This document shows positions 11,181 through 23,889 of a DNA stretch of 64,000 nucleotides, in pieces. The DNA is from Populus alba (Eukaryota; Streptophyta; Magnoliopsida; Malpighiales; Salicaceae), in the NCBI RefSeq assembly GCF_005239225.2, contig NC_133287.1, positions 11,947,493 to 12,011,492 of the forward strand, in the 5' to 3' direction. The translations under genes were made by a program, and so were the position numbers. The notes under the pieces were generated by a model that saw nothing but the letters and a program-made list of their open reading frames with translations, did no database searches and had not been told where the DNA came from. Each line of letters begins with the position of its first letter. The first letter of the stretch is position 1.

Positions 11181-11939
11181 CCCATTTCTTCTCCACATAG
11201 CTAGCAATTTACATGAGAAAAAGGGGGGGAAATTGTGATATTTTCTTCCAAATTCTTGCAAAATTCAACCAAAAATAAAGAGATTAGGGTATTTAAAGCT
11301 TAGCAAAGGAATTAAAAAGGGAGATTAAGGGTTTTGGGTGAGCTTTTGGAGAGTACATTAAAGGTTAGGGTTTTGAAAAAACAAAAAAAGGAGGAAGGGG
11401 AATTGAAGGGGCCTTGATTTCCTAAACTTCCAACACTTAAAAAAATCTTCCATTTAAGGTAAGAAATACCTTCAAATAGATTTGTTGTTACTCAATTTTG
11501 GACCCCACGTGCTGGAGATGGTGTATACCTCTTTTGAACTGAGTGTAGGAGTTTAGCTCATGTTTGTTAGAAGATAGACAAAAGTGGAGAAAGAAATATA
11601 TTTTTTTCAAAACCTTGTTTGAGTTATTTTCTACTCTCTTTATCCTTCCCCTTTGCTACCAAAATTGTCAGGTTTTCTTAGATTAACTAGGAGTCTTCAT
11701 AATACTAAATTCGTTCCTTTTTTATCTGGTCTTTAAGGTTGGATAAATCCCTCAGAATTTGCACTAAAAAAATTTGGTTCTACTACTGCCACAATTTTTT
11801 TTTCCGACTTAGGCCTTGATTCTGACTTGGTTTCGTACGATATCTGACCATCCTAGCTATATTCTGTCACTAATGACATGTTGAAAAATTGACCTACACC
11901 TTTATTGGGTCATAGGGATCATTGTTCTTCGGGCAGATT

Positions 11940-12500
11940 CTCAGTCAGATTTGGATGCTCAGCATTGTCAGATCAAAAACCTTTTTGACCAACTAGATTA
12001 CTGCCAGATTCTGTTCTCTTAAATGATTTTTCTCACTTCGATTCCTTCATCAAAGTTGTAGTCCTGGACGCGTAGATAAATTTGGGATTTTGAATCACTT
12101 GATTTCAATATCAGAAGCTTAAGATATTCCTTTTTGAATATCTAACGTGAAGGTAGAGAACTCTGTTGCGAGAAGGATCCTAACTCGAGTTTTGCACTAA
12201 AAACTCTACTTTCATCACAAATTTTGTTGATTTATTCTTAGGTCATACTCTCAGTCATATCAGGATTCTCGGCATTGTTAGTTTCTGAATTAGACTCGGA
12301 GATCCTTTTTGATCAACTAGATTACTGCCAGTTTTTGTTCTCTAAAATGATTTTATCTCACTTTGACACCTTCATCAAAGTTGGAGTCCTAAATGTGTAG
12401 ATAAATTTGGGCTTTCGAATCGCTTGATTTCAATATCACAAGCTCAAGATATTCCCATTTGAATGTGAAAGCAGAGAATCTTACTGTAATAAGGGTTTAG
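11940..12500 (+). repeat. Imperfect tandem duplication of about 320 bp within the Tat LTR
   Basis: The segment from about 11940 (TCAGTCAGATTTGGATGCTC) recurs from about 12251 (TCAGTCATATCAGGATTCTC). The copies share CTAGATTACTGCCAG at 11993 and 12317 (offset 324) and a matching GATATTCC at 12123 and 12447. They have diverged clearly, so the duplication is not recent. Confidence 0.75.
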
Positions 12501-14566
12501 CCCAAGTTCACAGGCCTAATTCGAAGGATTTTTTTTTGGACCAAGGACTAAATCGAAAAGTGCTAAAATGAGGGATTTAATTGAAGAAGGATATTGAAAG
12601 CTGCACAGGTGGGCTAAAGCATCATAAATGAAAGGATTTCTACCACACCGAATAAGGAAAATAAAACTTTGCAACATGCACCCTTACTCATCTGATTTCT
12701 TCCCTTTTTTTCTTTGCAAATTTCCTACTGGTCTCCATGTTTGTCTTGCTGATTGGAGAGCTGCAAACCATATTTTTATTGCCTCATTTCAAAGGAAACA
12801 GCTGGTGCCTCATGGTCCCAACTGTGGAAGGAAAGAAAGGAGTTATACCACCGGAAACTAACTGTTGAAATCAGAATAGGAATCAGGATATTTCAGTTTC
12901 CTTTTGTATTTTTTTTACTGTAGATCAGCAAGGATTTGCATCCTAAAATTAATGCATTGAATCTTTCCTAAATAGAGATGTATTTAGACTATATATAAGC
13001 CCTTCTAATGACCTAACAGGCAGAGGAGAAAGAGCAGAAAAAAACAGCAGAAGAAAGGAGAAGAAAAAATAGAGACAGAGGCAAAACAAGGAGAAAGAAA
13101 GGAGGCTTTTTTATATACTAAAAAACCCTTCACTAGAACGTGAAAGAAAGAAAAAAGAAAACAGAGCAGAAGAGTAAAGAAAGAGAGGAGAAAGAAAACC
13201 AAGTGAGGTGAGAAATAGAAAAAGAAAAGAAAAAAGAGAGCTCTCTCTCTCTGGCCACACACAGTCTCTCCTCCATTTGCCCCCCTCCCCCGGCAGCAGA
13301 ATATGATGGTACTAATCCGTCCTAGTTTGTTTTCACGAAGTTGAGGTTTGGTAAGGATAAAAGGCTAGCAGTGTAGCGAACATTTCTCAAAGAAAGTGAG
13401 GCTCATCAAGCGACCAACTGTTGTGTCCTCTTCACTGCGTTAGAAGACAACAATATTAGTAGGTATTAGCCTCAATTTTTTTCTTCTTTGTCGTATGTAT
13501 AGTTAGGGGCTACTGTTCGTTCTTTTCAAACACTTGTTTCTATTTTCTTTAAAATGAGGTAGCTGCCATTTATTTCTTTAGTCTTAGTCTTTAACATACG
13601 GGGAATAGAGGCATGCTACCTAGGTTCCTTTCCTTTTGCATGAAATTAGTATGGCTGCACTGCATCAAGTTTTTTAGTTCAAACTTTGGTGTCAGAACCT
13701 TGGCTCCCCTTTACGCATACAGATGTATTCCTTTTCCAGTTACAGGATTTTATTTGAATGATTTTTTATGAGTTGTTTTAAGTTTCTTGTAAATCTTACA
13801 ATATCTATGATGGCTTGCTTTGTAAAACTCCAAAGGGTATTGATCAATATTTCAAAAAAAATAAAAAATCTTATTTTAGGGCGAATTCATCTATCATTCA
13901 CCGTTAATGTTTGGATAAAAAAATTCCAAAGGTATGAATATCCAAAATATTATTAGGAATAACTTGTTATTATTCACTATTAATAACTTGATAAAGAAAC
14001 TCTTAGTGGTAAATATCCAAAAATAATTTTCTAGGAATAATAAGTCATCACACATCCTTGAAAGAAGCCTTGATTATAATCGAGGACATTTTAATTTTTT
14101 ACTTCACGGTTTACAAGCCATGAGAGTATAAAACACTAAGCCAAAAATAGGTTTTTAAAGCACCCTATATTTCTAAATTTTTGTCCCTCCTCCTTGTGAT
14201 TTACGAGTCGCAAACTCTTGAAATACTAAGGGGAAAATGAGCTTTTAAAGCACATGGAATCTCCTTAGATTTCTATCTTAATAAATTTAGTTTGAATTAA
14301 ACCTAGAAAAACTGATGGTATTAGAAAATACCAAGACCATAACAATTATAAAGTAAACCAAACACCAAGCACGTTACCTTAGGTAGGGCGTCTTAGGGAT
14401 GCTAATACCTTCCCTTTATGCAACCAGTCCCTTGCCTTAGAATCTCTGAAAGACCAGTTAGGGTTCCTAGTGACCAAAACTAGGTGGCGACCCCTTTACA
14501 CAAAAAAAAAAAAAAAACCCTGAAATCAATTGAGGGATGCTGCTTCGCCATGATGGTGCGACAGGA

Positions 14567-14584
14567 TGGCAACTCCGCTGGGGA
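14567..14584 (+). other. Tat-type primer-binding site
   Basis: TGGCAACTCCGCTGGGGA, three bases after the LTR end at 14563. It closely resembles the TGGCGACTCC-CTGGGGA form of many plant Tat elements. I am not certain of the matching tRNA. Confidence 0.65.
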
Positions 14585-15075
14585 CTTAAAACTAGGCTTG
14601 GTTATTTGTTTGTTTATGCTATGTGTTATTGGTTTTTGTTTTCTTATATGAATGATGCTTTGTTTAAAAGCTTTAGCATGCATCTTCACATTCTGTCATA
14701 CATGGTATAGTCATGCATCTCTTTATTATTATTATCTTTTTGAGGGCACACACATTTAACTTTAAGTTAAGTGGGGAACTAGTAGCTTGCCTTATGACTT
14801 GAGTCAAGTTTAAGTTTGTGTAAACCTCAACTCTTTGCTAAGTGTTTAGACTAATAGTGATTGGTGCATGTGCCATCCACTATCTGTTGGACCCCCATAT
14901 TGCCTTTATGAGGGTGATCACTAGAACAACAAGAGACCTTTTTTTAGAGACCAAGTAGTAAACCTACCCTATGTGTCACGTAAAGGAACTAGAACCTATC
15001 CTTAGGGTGTATGCTCCATAATATCTTTTGCGTCAAAACAAGTCTAACCCCAAGGCATCTTGAATTGCAGGACTT

Positions 15076-16878
15076 GTGAACGAAATGACCATTATCAATA
15101 AATTTTCCATCATAGAGTATGGAAAAAATTCTGAACGATCACAATTGACTGAAGAAGACTACCTTAGAAGCGATGCTAAGAAGATCTCACCAATCAATAA
15201 CCTGAATTGCATTATGAATGAGGTGAACAAGTTAATGACTCATTTTCAGAATGTAGATAAAGGTGCATTTTTTAAGAAATACGGGTGTTTGGTGGAAATT
15301 GCAAGGGTAGAAGTTTTAAACCCAACTGTGCGAGCTTTAGTTCAGTTTTTGGATCCAAACTATCGATTTGTTTTTTTGGATGTTGACTGAGTTTCCAAAC
15401 AATCTATATCAAATTTATTTGCCTTTGAGATCTAACAAGATCATCCTCGAACTGTCAAAATTGCTCAAAATCTCCAACTTGGAAAAGTTTTTACAAAAGA
15501 ATGCTACCGGTCTGAAATGGAGGATACTAGAAATTGAACTAGAAAAGAAGTCAGGGTTAGAAAAAGAGAGATTGATTGCCTTGGGCATATTTGACCTTAT
15601 GTTGTTCTCAAGCCAGACAGGTGTAGTGAGTTTGGAAGCCACTATTGCTTATGTAGAGTATGAGAATACACAAATCAATGCAATGGCTGCTATTTTAGTT
15701 GAAACCATCTTGACACATAACCATTGTAGGAGGATCAGAAAAGGAGCAATGAGATGCTACACGCAATCGTTGTATATCTAGACGGTTAGCCATATCGAAA
15801 CAAAAAGGCCTGTCTTCAATAATTTTTGGTGGTTCACCTAAAGACCCCTGAAGTTAGTAGAAGAAGAAGAATAGGGAGATCTAGACAACCAAGGTTGGGT
15901 TGACAAATTAGAAGGTTTGCCTAATATTGATTTTAAGTGGAGAGCCCCATGGATAACAATAATGGAAGTCCTAATGAGTTGTGGACAAAGACATTGGGTG
16001 CCATTGGTAGGGATTACAAGTTATGTGAGTTATGCTCCTGCCCTAGTGGTAAGGCAACTTTAGGGCATGCAGTTTGTTCAAAGGACTATGGGAATTGCTC
16101 AATTCTTTGGTTTGTTCAAAGATCCCATTGCATAAGAAGTTTTGGAGATCATCAAACAAGATTGGAAGCATTTGGTTTTGGTTGAGATAAAAGGTTTAAA
16201 GGATCCAGGTGCAAGTGAAGGATATGCAAGATGGAAAGATGTAGCTGCTTTAGCCATGCCTTATATAGGAGCCAAATCTCCCCAAATTGTAGAAGAGCCT
16301 ATTAAGAGAAAAATGGTAAATAATGAAGAGGAGTTGAGTAGACAAGTGGAAAAACTTCGAATAGAGTTGAGCAAAAGCAGAAAAGACAAGGCAATGCTGG
16401 AAGAAATGATGCTAGAAGGGGATAAAAGGATAGCATTTCTAGATGAGCAAATACAATCTAGAGATGCAAGAATAACAAAGCTTGAGTTAAAGCTAAGTGA
16501 GGAGAAGATTGCTACGGAAGAAAGTGAGAAGGAGCTAGGAGGGATGAGTTTGGATTGGAAGCAAAGTTGCTCTGAACTTGAAGCAATGGAGATTGACTTT
16601 AACGATTGCCAAGGAAGTGTAGAATATTACCAACAAAATTTTGTACAAGTTCAGTTTGAACTGATGGATAAGATTGAGAAGTATGAGGATTTGAATAAGA
16701 AATATATGGAGTTGGAAAGCTGTTCGACGGGGATTGCAAAATAAGAAAAGTAAAAAGATAGGTTTTGAGGGTGTTGAAGCAGAGTTAGCGGTTAAGAAGA
16801 ATGAGATAAAAGTTATAAGGATAAAACTTGAAAAGGAACGTGAAAAGGTGAAGTATTTGGATGAGAAGCTAGTATCTT
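15076..16878 (+). pseudogene. Tat/Ogre ORF1 (DUF7745-like with C-terminal coiled coil), broken
   Basis: Fragments in three frames read as one protein. 15076-15390 carries VRALVQFLDPNYRFVFLDVD. 15368-15781 carries ILVETILTHNHCRR. About 15890-16075 carries FKWRAPWITIMEVLMSCG and WVPLVGITSYVSYAPALVVR. The order and wording recall the domain called DUF7745 that is found in the ORF ahead of gag in Tat/Ogre elements (my recollection of the family). The last part, 16142-16744, is rich in Glu and Lys with heptad-like spacing (EELSRQVEKLRIELSKSR), a probable coiled coil. Several stops and shifts make it inactive. The role of this protein in the element is not known. Confidence 0.65.
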
Positions 16879-17285
16879 AGGAGGATTGAGAACCGCGGCT
16901 TTGCCTTCTTACCTTTGGCTAGAGAGTTTGTGGAGTTAAGGGATTAATATGTTGTATTTCCTTTTTTATTTCTAAATGTAATAAACTTATCAAGCATTAA
17001 TGAAAACGGTGTTGACCCATCTTCTTATGCAAAATCTGTCTCTTGGTGAATATGATTCAAGCAAACGACTCGAAAGATAGTACTACTATCAAAGCAACGT
17101 GACAAGAGAACCTATGTTTATAAGGTGGTGGCTATTATTCATCCACGAAAAGGTTGCATCCATACCCAATATAAAAAGCATTCTTATCACAATCATGCAT
17201 TTTCTCATACATCTATGCACGCATCTGTAGATTAAGAAACATAGGTCCCCCTTCTAGAATCCACAACACTCGACAAAGAAAAAGA

Positions 17286-19140
17286 ATGGAAAACAAAGAA
17301 AGGTCACAACCAGAAGCTTAGTACCAAAGAGAGCTTGAAGGAGTTTGGAATGATGTGGCACACTTGACCAGTATGCTAGAGCAAATGTTGAGAGCCAGAG
17401 ATGGAGAGGGAATGTCTACTCAACCTGATGAAGCACCACTAGTAACTCAAATCCTTTTGCACCTATAAACGCGAGGGAAAATACACCAAATAAGTAGCAT
17501 CCTAATCCCACTCGACCCATCAAAATCCCTATTATAATGGATTTAACAAACGAGGATCCACATGGCGTCAGATTCTCTAATCATGAAGGGTATGATAAGT
17601 GGACTGCGTTAGAAGAGAGGCTAAGGGCAATTGAAGGAAATGATTTATTTGACTTGGTTCGGGCCGCTGAAGTATGTTTTGTGGCTAACATCGTAATTCC
17701 AAAGAAGTTTAGAGTGCTGGAGTTTGTTAAGTATATTGGAATGGAATGCCCAAAGACCCATCTTCATTCCTACTATAACAAGATGGCAGAAGTTATCCAC
17801 AATGATAAATTATTAATTTACTTCTTCCAAGATAGCCTAACAGGATCGACCCTCAGATGGCATATGAGACTGGACAATGCTAGGATAAAGAAATGGATAG
17901 ACATGGCAGATGCTTTCTTAAAGCAATACAAGTTCAATCTTAAGATTGCTCCTGATAGGACCAATCTGATTACCATGGAGAAAGGAACTCAAAAGTCTAT
18001 AAAGACTTATGCTCAAAGGTGGCGAGACCAAGCTATCAATGTACAACCTCCACTAATAGAAACAGAGATGGTGACATTGTTTGCCAATACTTTTATGGCC
18101 CTATACTATAAACATCTTATGGGTAGCTCAGCCCAGCATTTCTATGATGCAGTGCGAATTGCTAAAAGGATTGAGCAAGGAATCTGAAGTGGGAGAATTG
18201 CAGAACCTATAGAGAAGAAGGGGTTTTTTGGGAAGAAGAATGAAATCGAGGTGAATAACCTAGAAGGCAGGTACCAAGAAAAAGGAAAAAACTACCAAAA
18301 CTACCAAACACCTACCTCTTAAATCACCAGCATTAACTTTTCCAAACCCTCCATCCCAAACCAACCCCATCAAATAAAATTCCCGGCCAATAACCAAAAC
18401 ATTTACCAAAAGAGAGAAACCGACAACCAGAAGAACACTTACCACCTTTGCCAATGACCCTAAAAGAGTTATATGCCAAATTGCTAAGTATTAGGTAGAT
18501 AGCTCCCCTACCACTACCACCTATGCAGCCACCTTTCCCTACCTGGTACAACACCGAGTTGACTTGTGAATACCATGTTGGTAATACGAGTCACAACATC
18601 GAAAACTACGTAGCTTTTAAGAATAGGGTATTGTAGCTTATCAAAATTGGATGGGTCACTTTTGAAGATTTGCCTAATGTGAATTTGAACCCTCTACCTA
18701 AACATGTTGTAGGTGGTAGTGGAGTGAATACTATGGAGGTCAGTAGCAAAGAGAAGGTGCTAAAAGTGACCATGGCAAGGCTGTATGAGATGTTTATATA
18801 ATCTAGACATTTGGAGAAACCATCTGAACATTGCATGAGGGAAAATGATTTTTACCTATTCGATAAAAAGAAAGGGCATCACATTGATGAATGCATTGAG
18901 TTTCATCAAAAGGTTGCAAAAATGCTGACTTTAGGAGAGCCAAGGTTCGAGGCAGTAAGAGATAATGAAGAGATAGAGATGATAGAGAATCAGGGGAAAT
19001 GTAGAGTCCAATCAACAACTAATGGGCTCTCGAAATTGGTATTAACTAAGCCCTCATATGCAAACAAAGTAGACTATGGAGCGATGCTTGGAGATTATGG
19101 TTATACCTCAAATATCGAAACTCCTTTGTCGTTGTTCTAA
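17286..19140 (+). pseudogene. Tat gag, broken
   Basis: 17537-18187 encodes the gag capsid-like domain: PKKFRVLEFVKYIGMECPKT, HSYYNKMAEVIHNDKLLIYF, DSLTGSTLRWHMRLD, TYAQRWRDQAINVQPPL, then the terminal DAVRIAKRIEQGI. The nucleocapsid-like part follows with stops (18188-18800) and resumes at 18811-19140 with HCMRENDFYLFDKKKGHHIDEC, a Cys/His-containing segment. An N-terminal piece with VWNDVAHLTSMLEQML lies at about 17340-17400. Nothing here is intact. Confidence 0.8.
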
Positions 19141-20256
19141 ATTGAGATAAGTGGGCTAACTCAGAGTGGTCATTGTTTCACACTTGAAGAACTAGAGAAG
19201 CAAAGAAAGGCTAAGGGCAAGGAGGTGTTGGACCTCGATAAAGAGCTTGAGGTAAATAAACCTGTGACTATGGAAGAAACAAATGAGTTCCTGAAATTGA
19301 TGAAGCATAGTGAGTATTGTATAGTGGATCAGTTAAAGAAGACCCCTGCCAAGATCTCAATCATGTCATTAATACTTAGATCCGAGCCGTACGTAATGCT
19401 TTGCAAAAAGTACTAAATGAGGCCTACGTACCCCAAGATATTGAACAAAAGACTATGGAGCATCTAGTAGGGAGGATCCATGTTGCCAATTACTTATATT
19501 TCATAAATGATGAACTTGACGTTGAAGGAACTGGCCATAACAAGCCCTTGTATGTCACGGTCCAATGCAAAGATTGTCTCATTAGTAAAGTTCTCATCGA
19601 TAATGGCTCAACCCTTAATATGTTACCAAGGCATATGCTGGATGTGATGACTACTAGAGCGTACGATGGCTCGCCAATGCAAGTGATAGGGACAATTGAG
19701 GTTGAACTAGCTGTGGGTCCACAAGTCTTTCTAGTAACCCTTCAAGCGATGGATATCCACTCTTCCTATAGTATTTTGTTAGGAAGGCCATGGATACATT
19801 CTACGGTAGTTGTCACCTCCTCGCTGCATCAATGTTTGAAGTACATTGTCAATGGTGTTCTGGTTACTATTAAGGCTAAGGAGACTATATCAATGGTAAG
19901 AAATGTAGCAGTTCCATTCATGAAAGCTTAAGATTGTAAGGATGGAAACCTTCATGCATTTGAGGTTGTGAATACCGAGTGGGTGCCCAAGAACACTGTG
20001 GTGAGGAAACCAAAAATCTTGGAGGCCACCAAAAATAGACGCTAAAAACTTTTTGAAACACAAGATTCCTTTCCCATATGACATTGAGAAAGGAAGGCTT
20101 GAATGGATTGATATAATCAAGTTGAAAGCTGCAAAACAGAGGTTTGGGCTTAGGGATATAAGCCCAAGAAGGAGGATTACAAGCGAGCTGCTGGTGCAAG
20201 AAGGGAGAAGAGAATGGCTAGGATTGAAGGAAGGAAGCCTGAAGAAGAAAGCTTAG
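19141..20256 (+). pseudogene. Tat aspartic protease region, broken
   Basis: The frame 19401-19931 contains VLIDNGSTLNMLP (Asp-Asn-Gly-Ser replacing the usual D-S/T-G) and SYSILLGRPWIHSTVVVTSS, the flap and C-terminal signature of this lineage's protease. Upstream, 19225-19416 (DLDKELEVNKPVTMEETNEF) belongs to the gag-protease linker. Downstream, 20053-20256 holds a basic linker (GLRDISPRRRITSELLVQEG). Frame changes separate all three. Confidence 0.75.
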
Positions 20257-20879
20257 CCATCCCTCCAATCAGGATTTCATTTCCAAAGGCCTTATATGTG
20301 ATGTAACCTGATAAGGGACATGAAAATCTCCTTCAGAAGCTTTCTTCAATGAACATAAACACTCTGGAGGAAGATCAAGTCGAGGACATTACTAAGAAGA
20401 TAGAATCTAGAAGAAGGGATAAAGAGCTGCCGCAATTAACCATCTACACTCTAGAAGAAGTCACCACCAAGACTTTCATTCAAAAGCTAGCTGAAGGTGA
20501 GAAGTTCCAGAATTGGGAGACCTAAGAAGCTCCATTGGTTTTCAAAATGTAATCAACAATGATTGTTAGATTATAATTTTATATATTTTGTTTGCCTTTT
20601 TCTGTTTTGTTTTGGTTTTATTCATTGACAATCGAGGCTCAAGATGTCAATTGGATTTTATTTTTGTTTTTGAGCCAATCTTTTCCTTTTAATGAGATAA
20701 TGCATTTTCAAAATTCGTATTGATGTCTTATTGTGCATTTACACATCACTTTTCGCTTTCAAAAACCCTGAAAACGGATCCTCCACAACAACACCTACAC
20801 TTTACATTGAGAATGAATGGCCAAACTTTTAAAAAATACATAGTAGCTATAGACGATGAGGAATGGGTGAAGAAAAACA

Positions 20880-22080
20880 TATGGGAATTCACAAAATTAA
20901 TATAACAGAGTGGTGGTATTCAAAAAGGAAGGTAAAATCAGAGTTTATGTGGACTTTAGGGACTTAAACTGGGTTAGCCCTAAAGATAATTTCCCTTTAC
21001 CACACATAGATATGTTAGCTAATAATGCAACACACAGCTCCACATATTTCTTTATGGATGGGTTTTCGGGCTACAATCAGATAAAAATGGCGCAAGAGGA
21101 TAAAGAGAAGACAACCTTTGTAACACCATGGGGAACCTTTTTCTACAAAGTCATGCCATTTGGTTTAAAGAATGCTGGGGCCACCTACCAAAGGGCTATT
21201 ATAACTTTGTTTCATGACATGATGCACAAAGAGATTGAAGTATATGTGGATGACATGATTGCTAAATCTAGAGAGGGAGAGAATCATGACCAAATATTGA
21301 AGAAATTGTTTGAAAGGCTAAGGAATTATAAGTTGAGGCTTAACCCAGTGAAGTGTTCATTCGAGGTGAAATCCGGTAAGTTGTTGGGATTTGTGGTGAG
21401 TGACAAAGGGATAGAACTGGATCCCAACAAAGTAAAGGCTATTCAATCTATGCCACCTCCCAAGACTGAGAAAGATGTGAGAGGTTTCTTAGGAAGGTTG
21501 AATTACATTGCTTGGTTTATATCCCAATTAACCATAACTTGTGACCCGATCTTTCATTTGTTAAGGAAGAAGAACCCTAGAATATGGAATGAAGAGTGCA
21601 AAGAGGCTTTTGAGAAAATCAAGCAGTACTTGCTGAATCCACCCCTGCTTTTTCCTCCTGTACCATAAAGGGCATTGATATTATACCTAACAGTAACCGA
21701 AACAGCAATGGAATGTGTGCTTGGGCAACACGATGAAACTAGAAGAAAGGAAAGGGCCATTTATTACTTGAGCAAGAGGTTCACGGAATGTAAGTCTAGG
21801 TATATTATGATTGAGAAGTTGTGTTGCGCACTAACATGGGTTGCAAAGAGATTACGTCAGTATATGTTGTATCACACTATGTGGTTAATTTCCAAATTAG
21901 ACTTGTTAAGGTACATTTGTGAAAAGCCCTATCTATATAGCCAAATTGCAAGATGGCAAGTTCTATTGGCTGAGTATGACATGGTATATATGACAAGGAA
22001 AGCCGTGAAAGGGAGTGTTATTGTCGATCACCTGGCTGACCATGCTATGGGAGATTATGAGTCATTAAACTTTGAATTTC
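20880..22080 (+). pseudogene. Tat reverse transcriptase and RT-linked RNase H, with a stop
   Basis: 20910-21668 holds the RT palm: VYVDFRDLNWVSPKDNFPLP, FMDGFSGYNQIKMAQEDKEK, MPFGLKNAGATYQRA and the catalytic YVDD in EIEVYVDDMIAKS, then the thumb with GFLGRLNYIAWFISQ. A TAA at 21666-21668 separates it from the RNase H in the same frame (21675 on: LYLTVTETAMECVLGQHDE, RYIMIEKLCCALTW). This first RNase H lacks the usual catalytic Asp, which fits a clade in which a second RNase H has taken over. The RT fingers upstream of 20910 are out of frame. Confidence 0.85.
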
Positions 22081-22084
22081 CCAA

Positions 22085-22520
22085 TGAATATGTGCTTGCA
22101 ATCGAGGAAAAGAAATCATATTGGTGGATTATGTACTTTGATGGTGCTGTAAATGTATGTGGTAACGAAGCGGGTGTAGTGATAATCTCTCCTGATAAAA
22201 AGTAGTATCCAATTTCAGTTAGGTTGCAGTTTGGGTGCACTAACAACACGGTTGAGTATGAAGCTTGCATTCTCAGTTTAAGGGTTGTATTAGAGATGAA
22301 CATCAGAAAGATAGATGTGTATGGAGACTCAATGTTGATCATTTTCCAAGTAAAAGGAGAATGGCATACCAAGGACGAGAAGTTAAGGCTTTAACAAGAA
22401 TACATATCTAAACTGGCTAGAGAATTTGAAGAAATAGAGTTCACCCATTTAGGAAGGGAAGGAAACCAGTTTACAAATGCTTTGGCCACACTAACATCTA
22501 TGGCCAAGATAGACTTTGGG
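22085..22520 (+). pseudogene. Second (archaeal-type) RNase H of Tat element, broken
   Basis: In the same frame as RT. IMYFDGAVNVCGNEAGVVII supplies the first Asp, NTVEYEACILSL the Glu, and KIDVYGDSMLIIFQ the second Asp. In NQFTNALATLTSM the last expected Asp appears as Asn. The additional RNase H between the RT-RNase H and integrase is a known Tat-clade trait. Stops occur at 22203-22205 (TAG, a likely CAG change) and at about 22393. The changed residue and the stops mean it is inactive. Confidence 0.75.
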
Positions 22521-23826
22521 CACAAGGTACAGCCGATACACATCAATATAAAAAATAACCCAACTCATTGCTGCTTAGTCAAAAAAGAAGTGGATGGAAA
22601 CCCTTGGTACTATGATATAAAGAATTTCATCCAAAACCAAACATATCCCATGGGTGCATCCAAAATCGACAAGAAGACCTTGAGGAGGTTAACAATGGAT
22701 TTTTATCTTGATGGGGAGATTTTGTATAAGAAATCATCCGACAGGACTTTGTTGAGATGTTTAGATGAATTGAAGGTAAAAGGTGTGTTACAGGAAGTCC
22801 ATAAAAGGATTTGCTCAACCCATGCTAATCGACACGTGATGGCTAGGAAGATACAAAGAGTCGGGTACTTCTGGATGACATTAGAGAAGGATTGCATCGA
22901 CTATGTCCAAAAATGTCAACACCCCTCCAGCTCCTCTATTTAACTTGACATCTCCATGGCCCATCGTTATGTGGGGAATTGATGTGATTGGACCTATAAA
23001 CCCAAGAGCCAACAATGGTCATAGGTTTATTCTCATGGTTATCGACTACTTTACAAAATGGGTAGAAGCCGGGTCATTTGCTCATGTGATGCAAAAAGTG
23101 TTGAAGAAATTTATAGAGAGAGATTTGATATGTCGGTATGGTCCATCAGAAAAGATTAGAACTGATAATACCCAGAATTTCAATGGCAAAATGATAATAA
23201 AACTTTGCACTAAATGGAAAATCAAGCATTCCAACTCTTCGCCATATAGACCAAAGATGAATGGTGCGGTAGAAGATGATAACAAGAGTGTCAAAACGAT
23301 TATTCAGAAGATGGTAGTCACCTATAAGGATTGGTATGAGATGTTGCCATTTTCCCTTCATGCATATCACACCGTAGTCCGAACCTCAATCAGAGCCACC
23401 CCGTACACGTTGGTATATGGAATGGAGGTGGTGATGCCTTTAGAAGTGGAAATCCCATCATTGAGAGTACTGGTAGACTCTAAGCTGTAAGAGGTAGAAT
23501 GGGGCAAAGTTAGATATGAATAATTAAATCTGATAAGTGAAAAGAGGATAGCTGCTGCAATTTGTCATCATCAACTCTACCAAGGAAGGATGGCCAAATC
23601 ATACGACAAGAAGGTTCGACCTCCAGGATTCCACGAAGAAGATCTTGTACTGAAAAAAATATTGCTTTTACCAGGAGAAGATCAGAGTAAATGGGCATCG
23701 AACTATGAGGGCCCTTACGTGGTGAAGAAAGCATTCTCGAGAGGAGCTTTATTGTTATCTAGAATGGATGGAGAAGATCTAGTTAGGCCTATGAATTCTA
23801 AATCTGTAAGGAAATATTACGTTTGA
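22521..23826 (+). pseudogene. Tat integrase, broken
   Basis: The zinc-binding region HKRICSTHANRHVMARKIQR...DYVQKC ends the RT frame near 22920, and the core continues in another frame (22903-23490). Core residues are Asp in MWGIDVIGPI, Asp in IRTDNTQNF and Glu in NGAVEDDNKS. The C-terminal part after a stop is 23590-23826 (SYDKKVRPPGFHEEDLVLKK, SNYEGPYVVKKAFSRGALLL), ending at TGA in the usual place. A frameshift near 22920 and stops near 23490 and 23524 break it. Confidence 0.85.
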
Positions 23827-23889
23827 TGTATTCCATAATTTCCCAATCAATAAAATAAAGTTCGGCCATGAATTCTCTCTTTAAAAATA

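Larger units (their letters stand above)
11101..14563 (+). repeat. Tat/Ogre 5' LTR (start uncertain, up to about 3.5 kb)
   Basis: The 3' border is fixed by ...GGTGCGACA at 14563 before the primer site, and the same ending occurs at 24083. Positions 12467-12606 and about 14505-14563 match the 3' remnant at 23890-24083. Two TATA-like boxes lie inside. A homopurine block at 13020-13240 gives a spurious antisense ORF. The left end could not be found because the 3' copy lacks it. Confidence 0.6.

Noticed and set aside
13005..13262. Minus-strand ORF rich in Phe and Leu (85 codons), like a membrane protein
   Set aside because: It comes from a homopurine stretch in the Tat LTR; low-complexity translation, no family resemblance.
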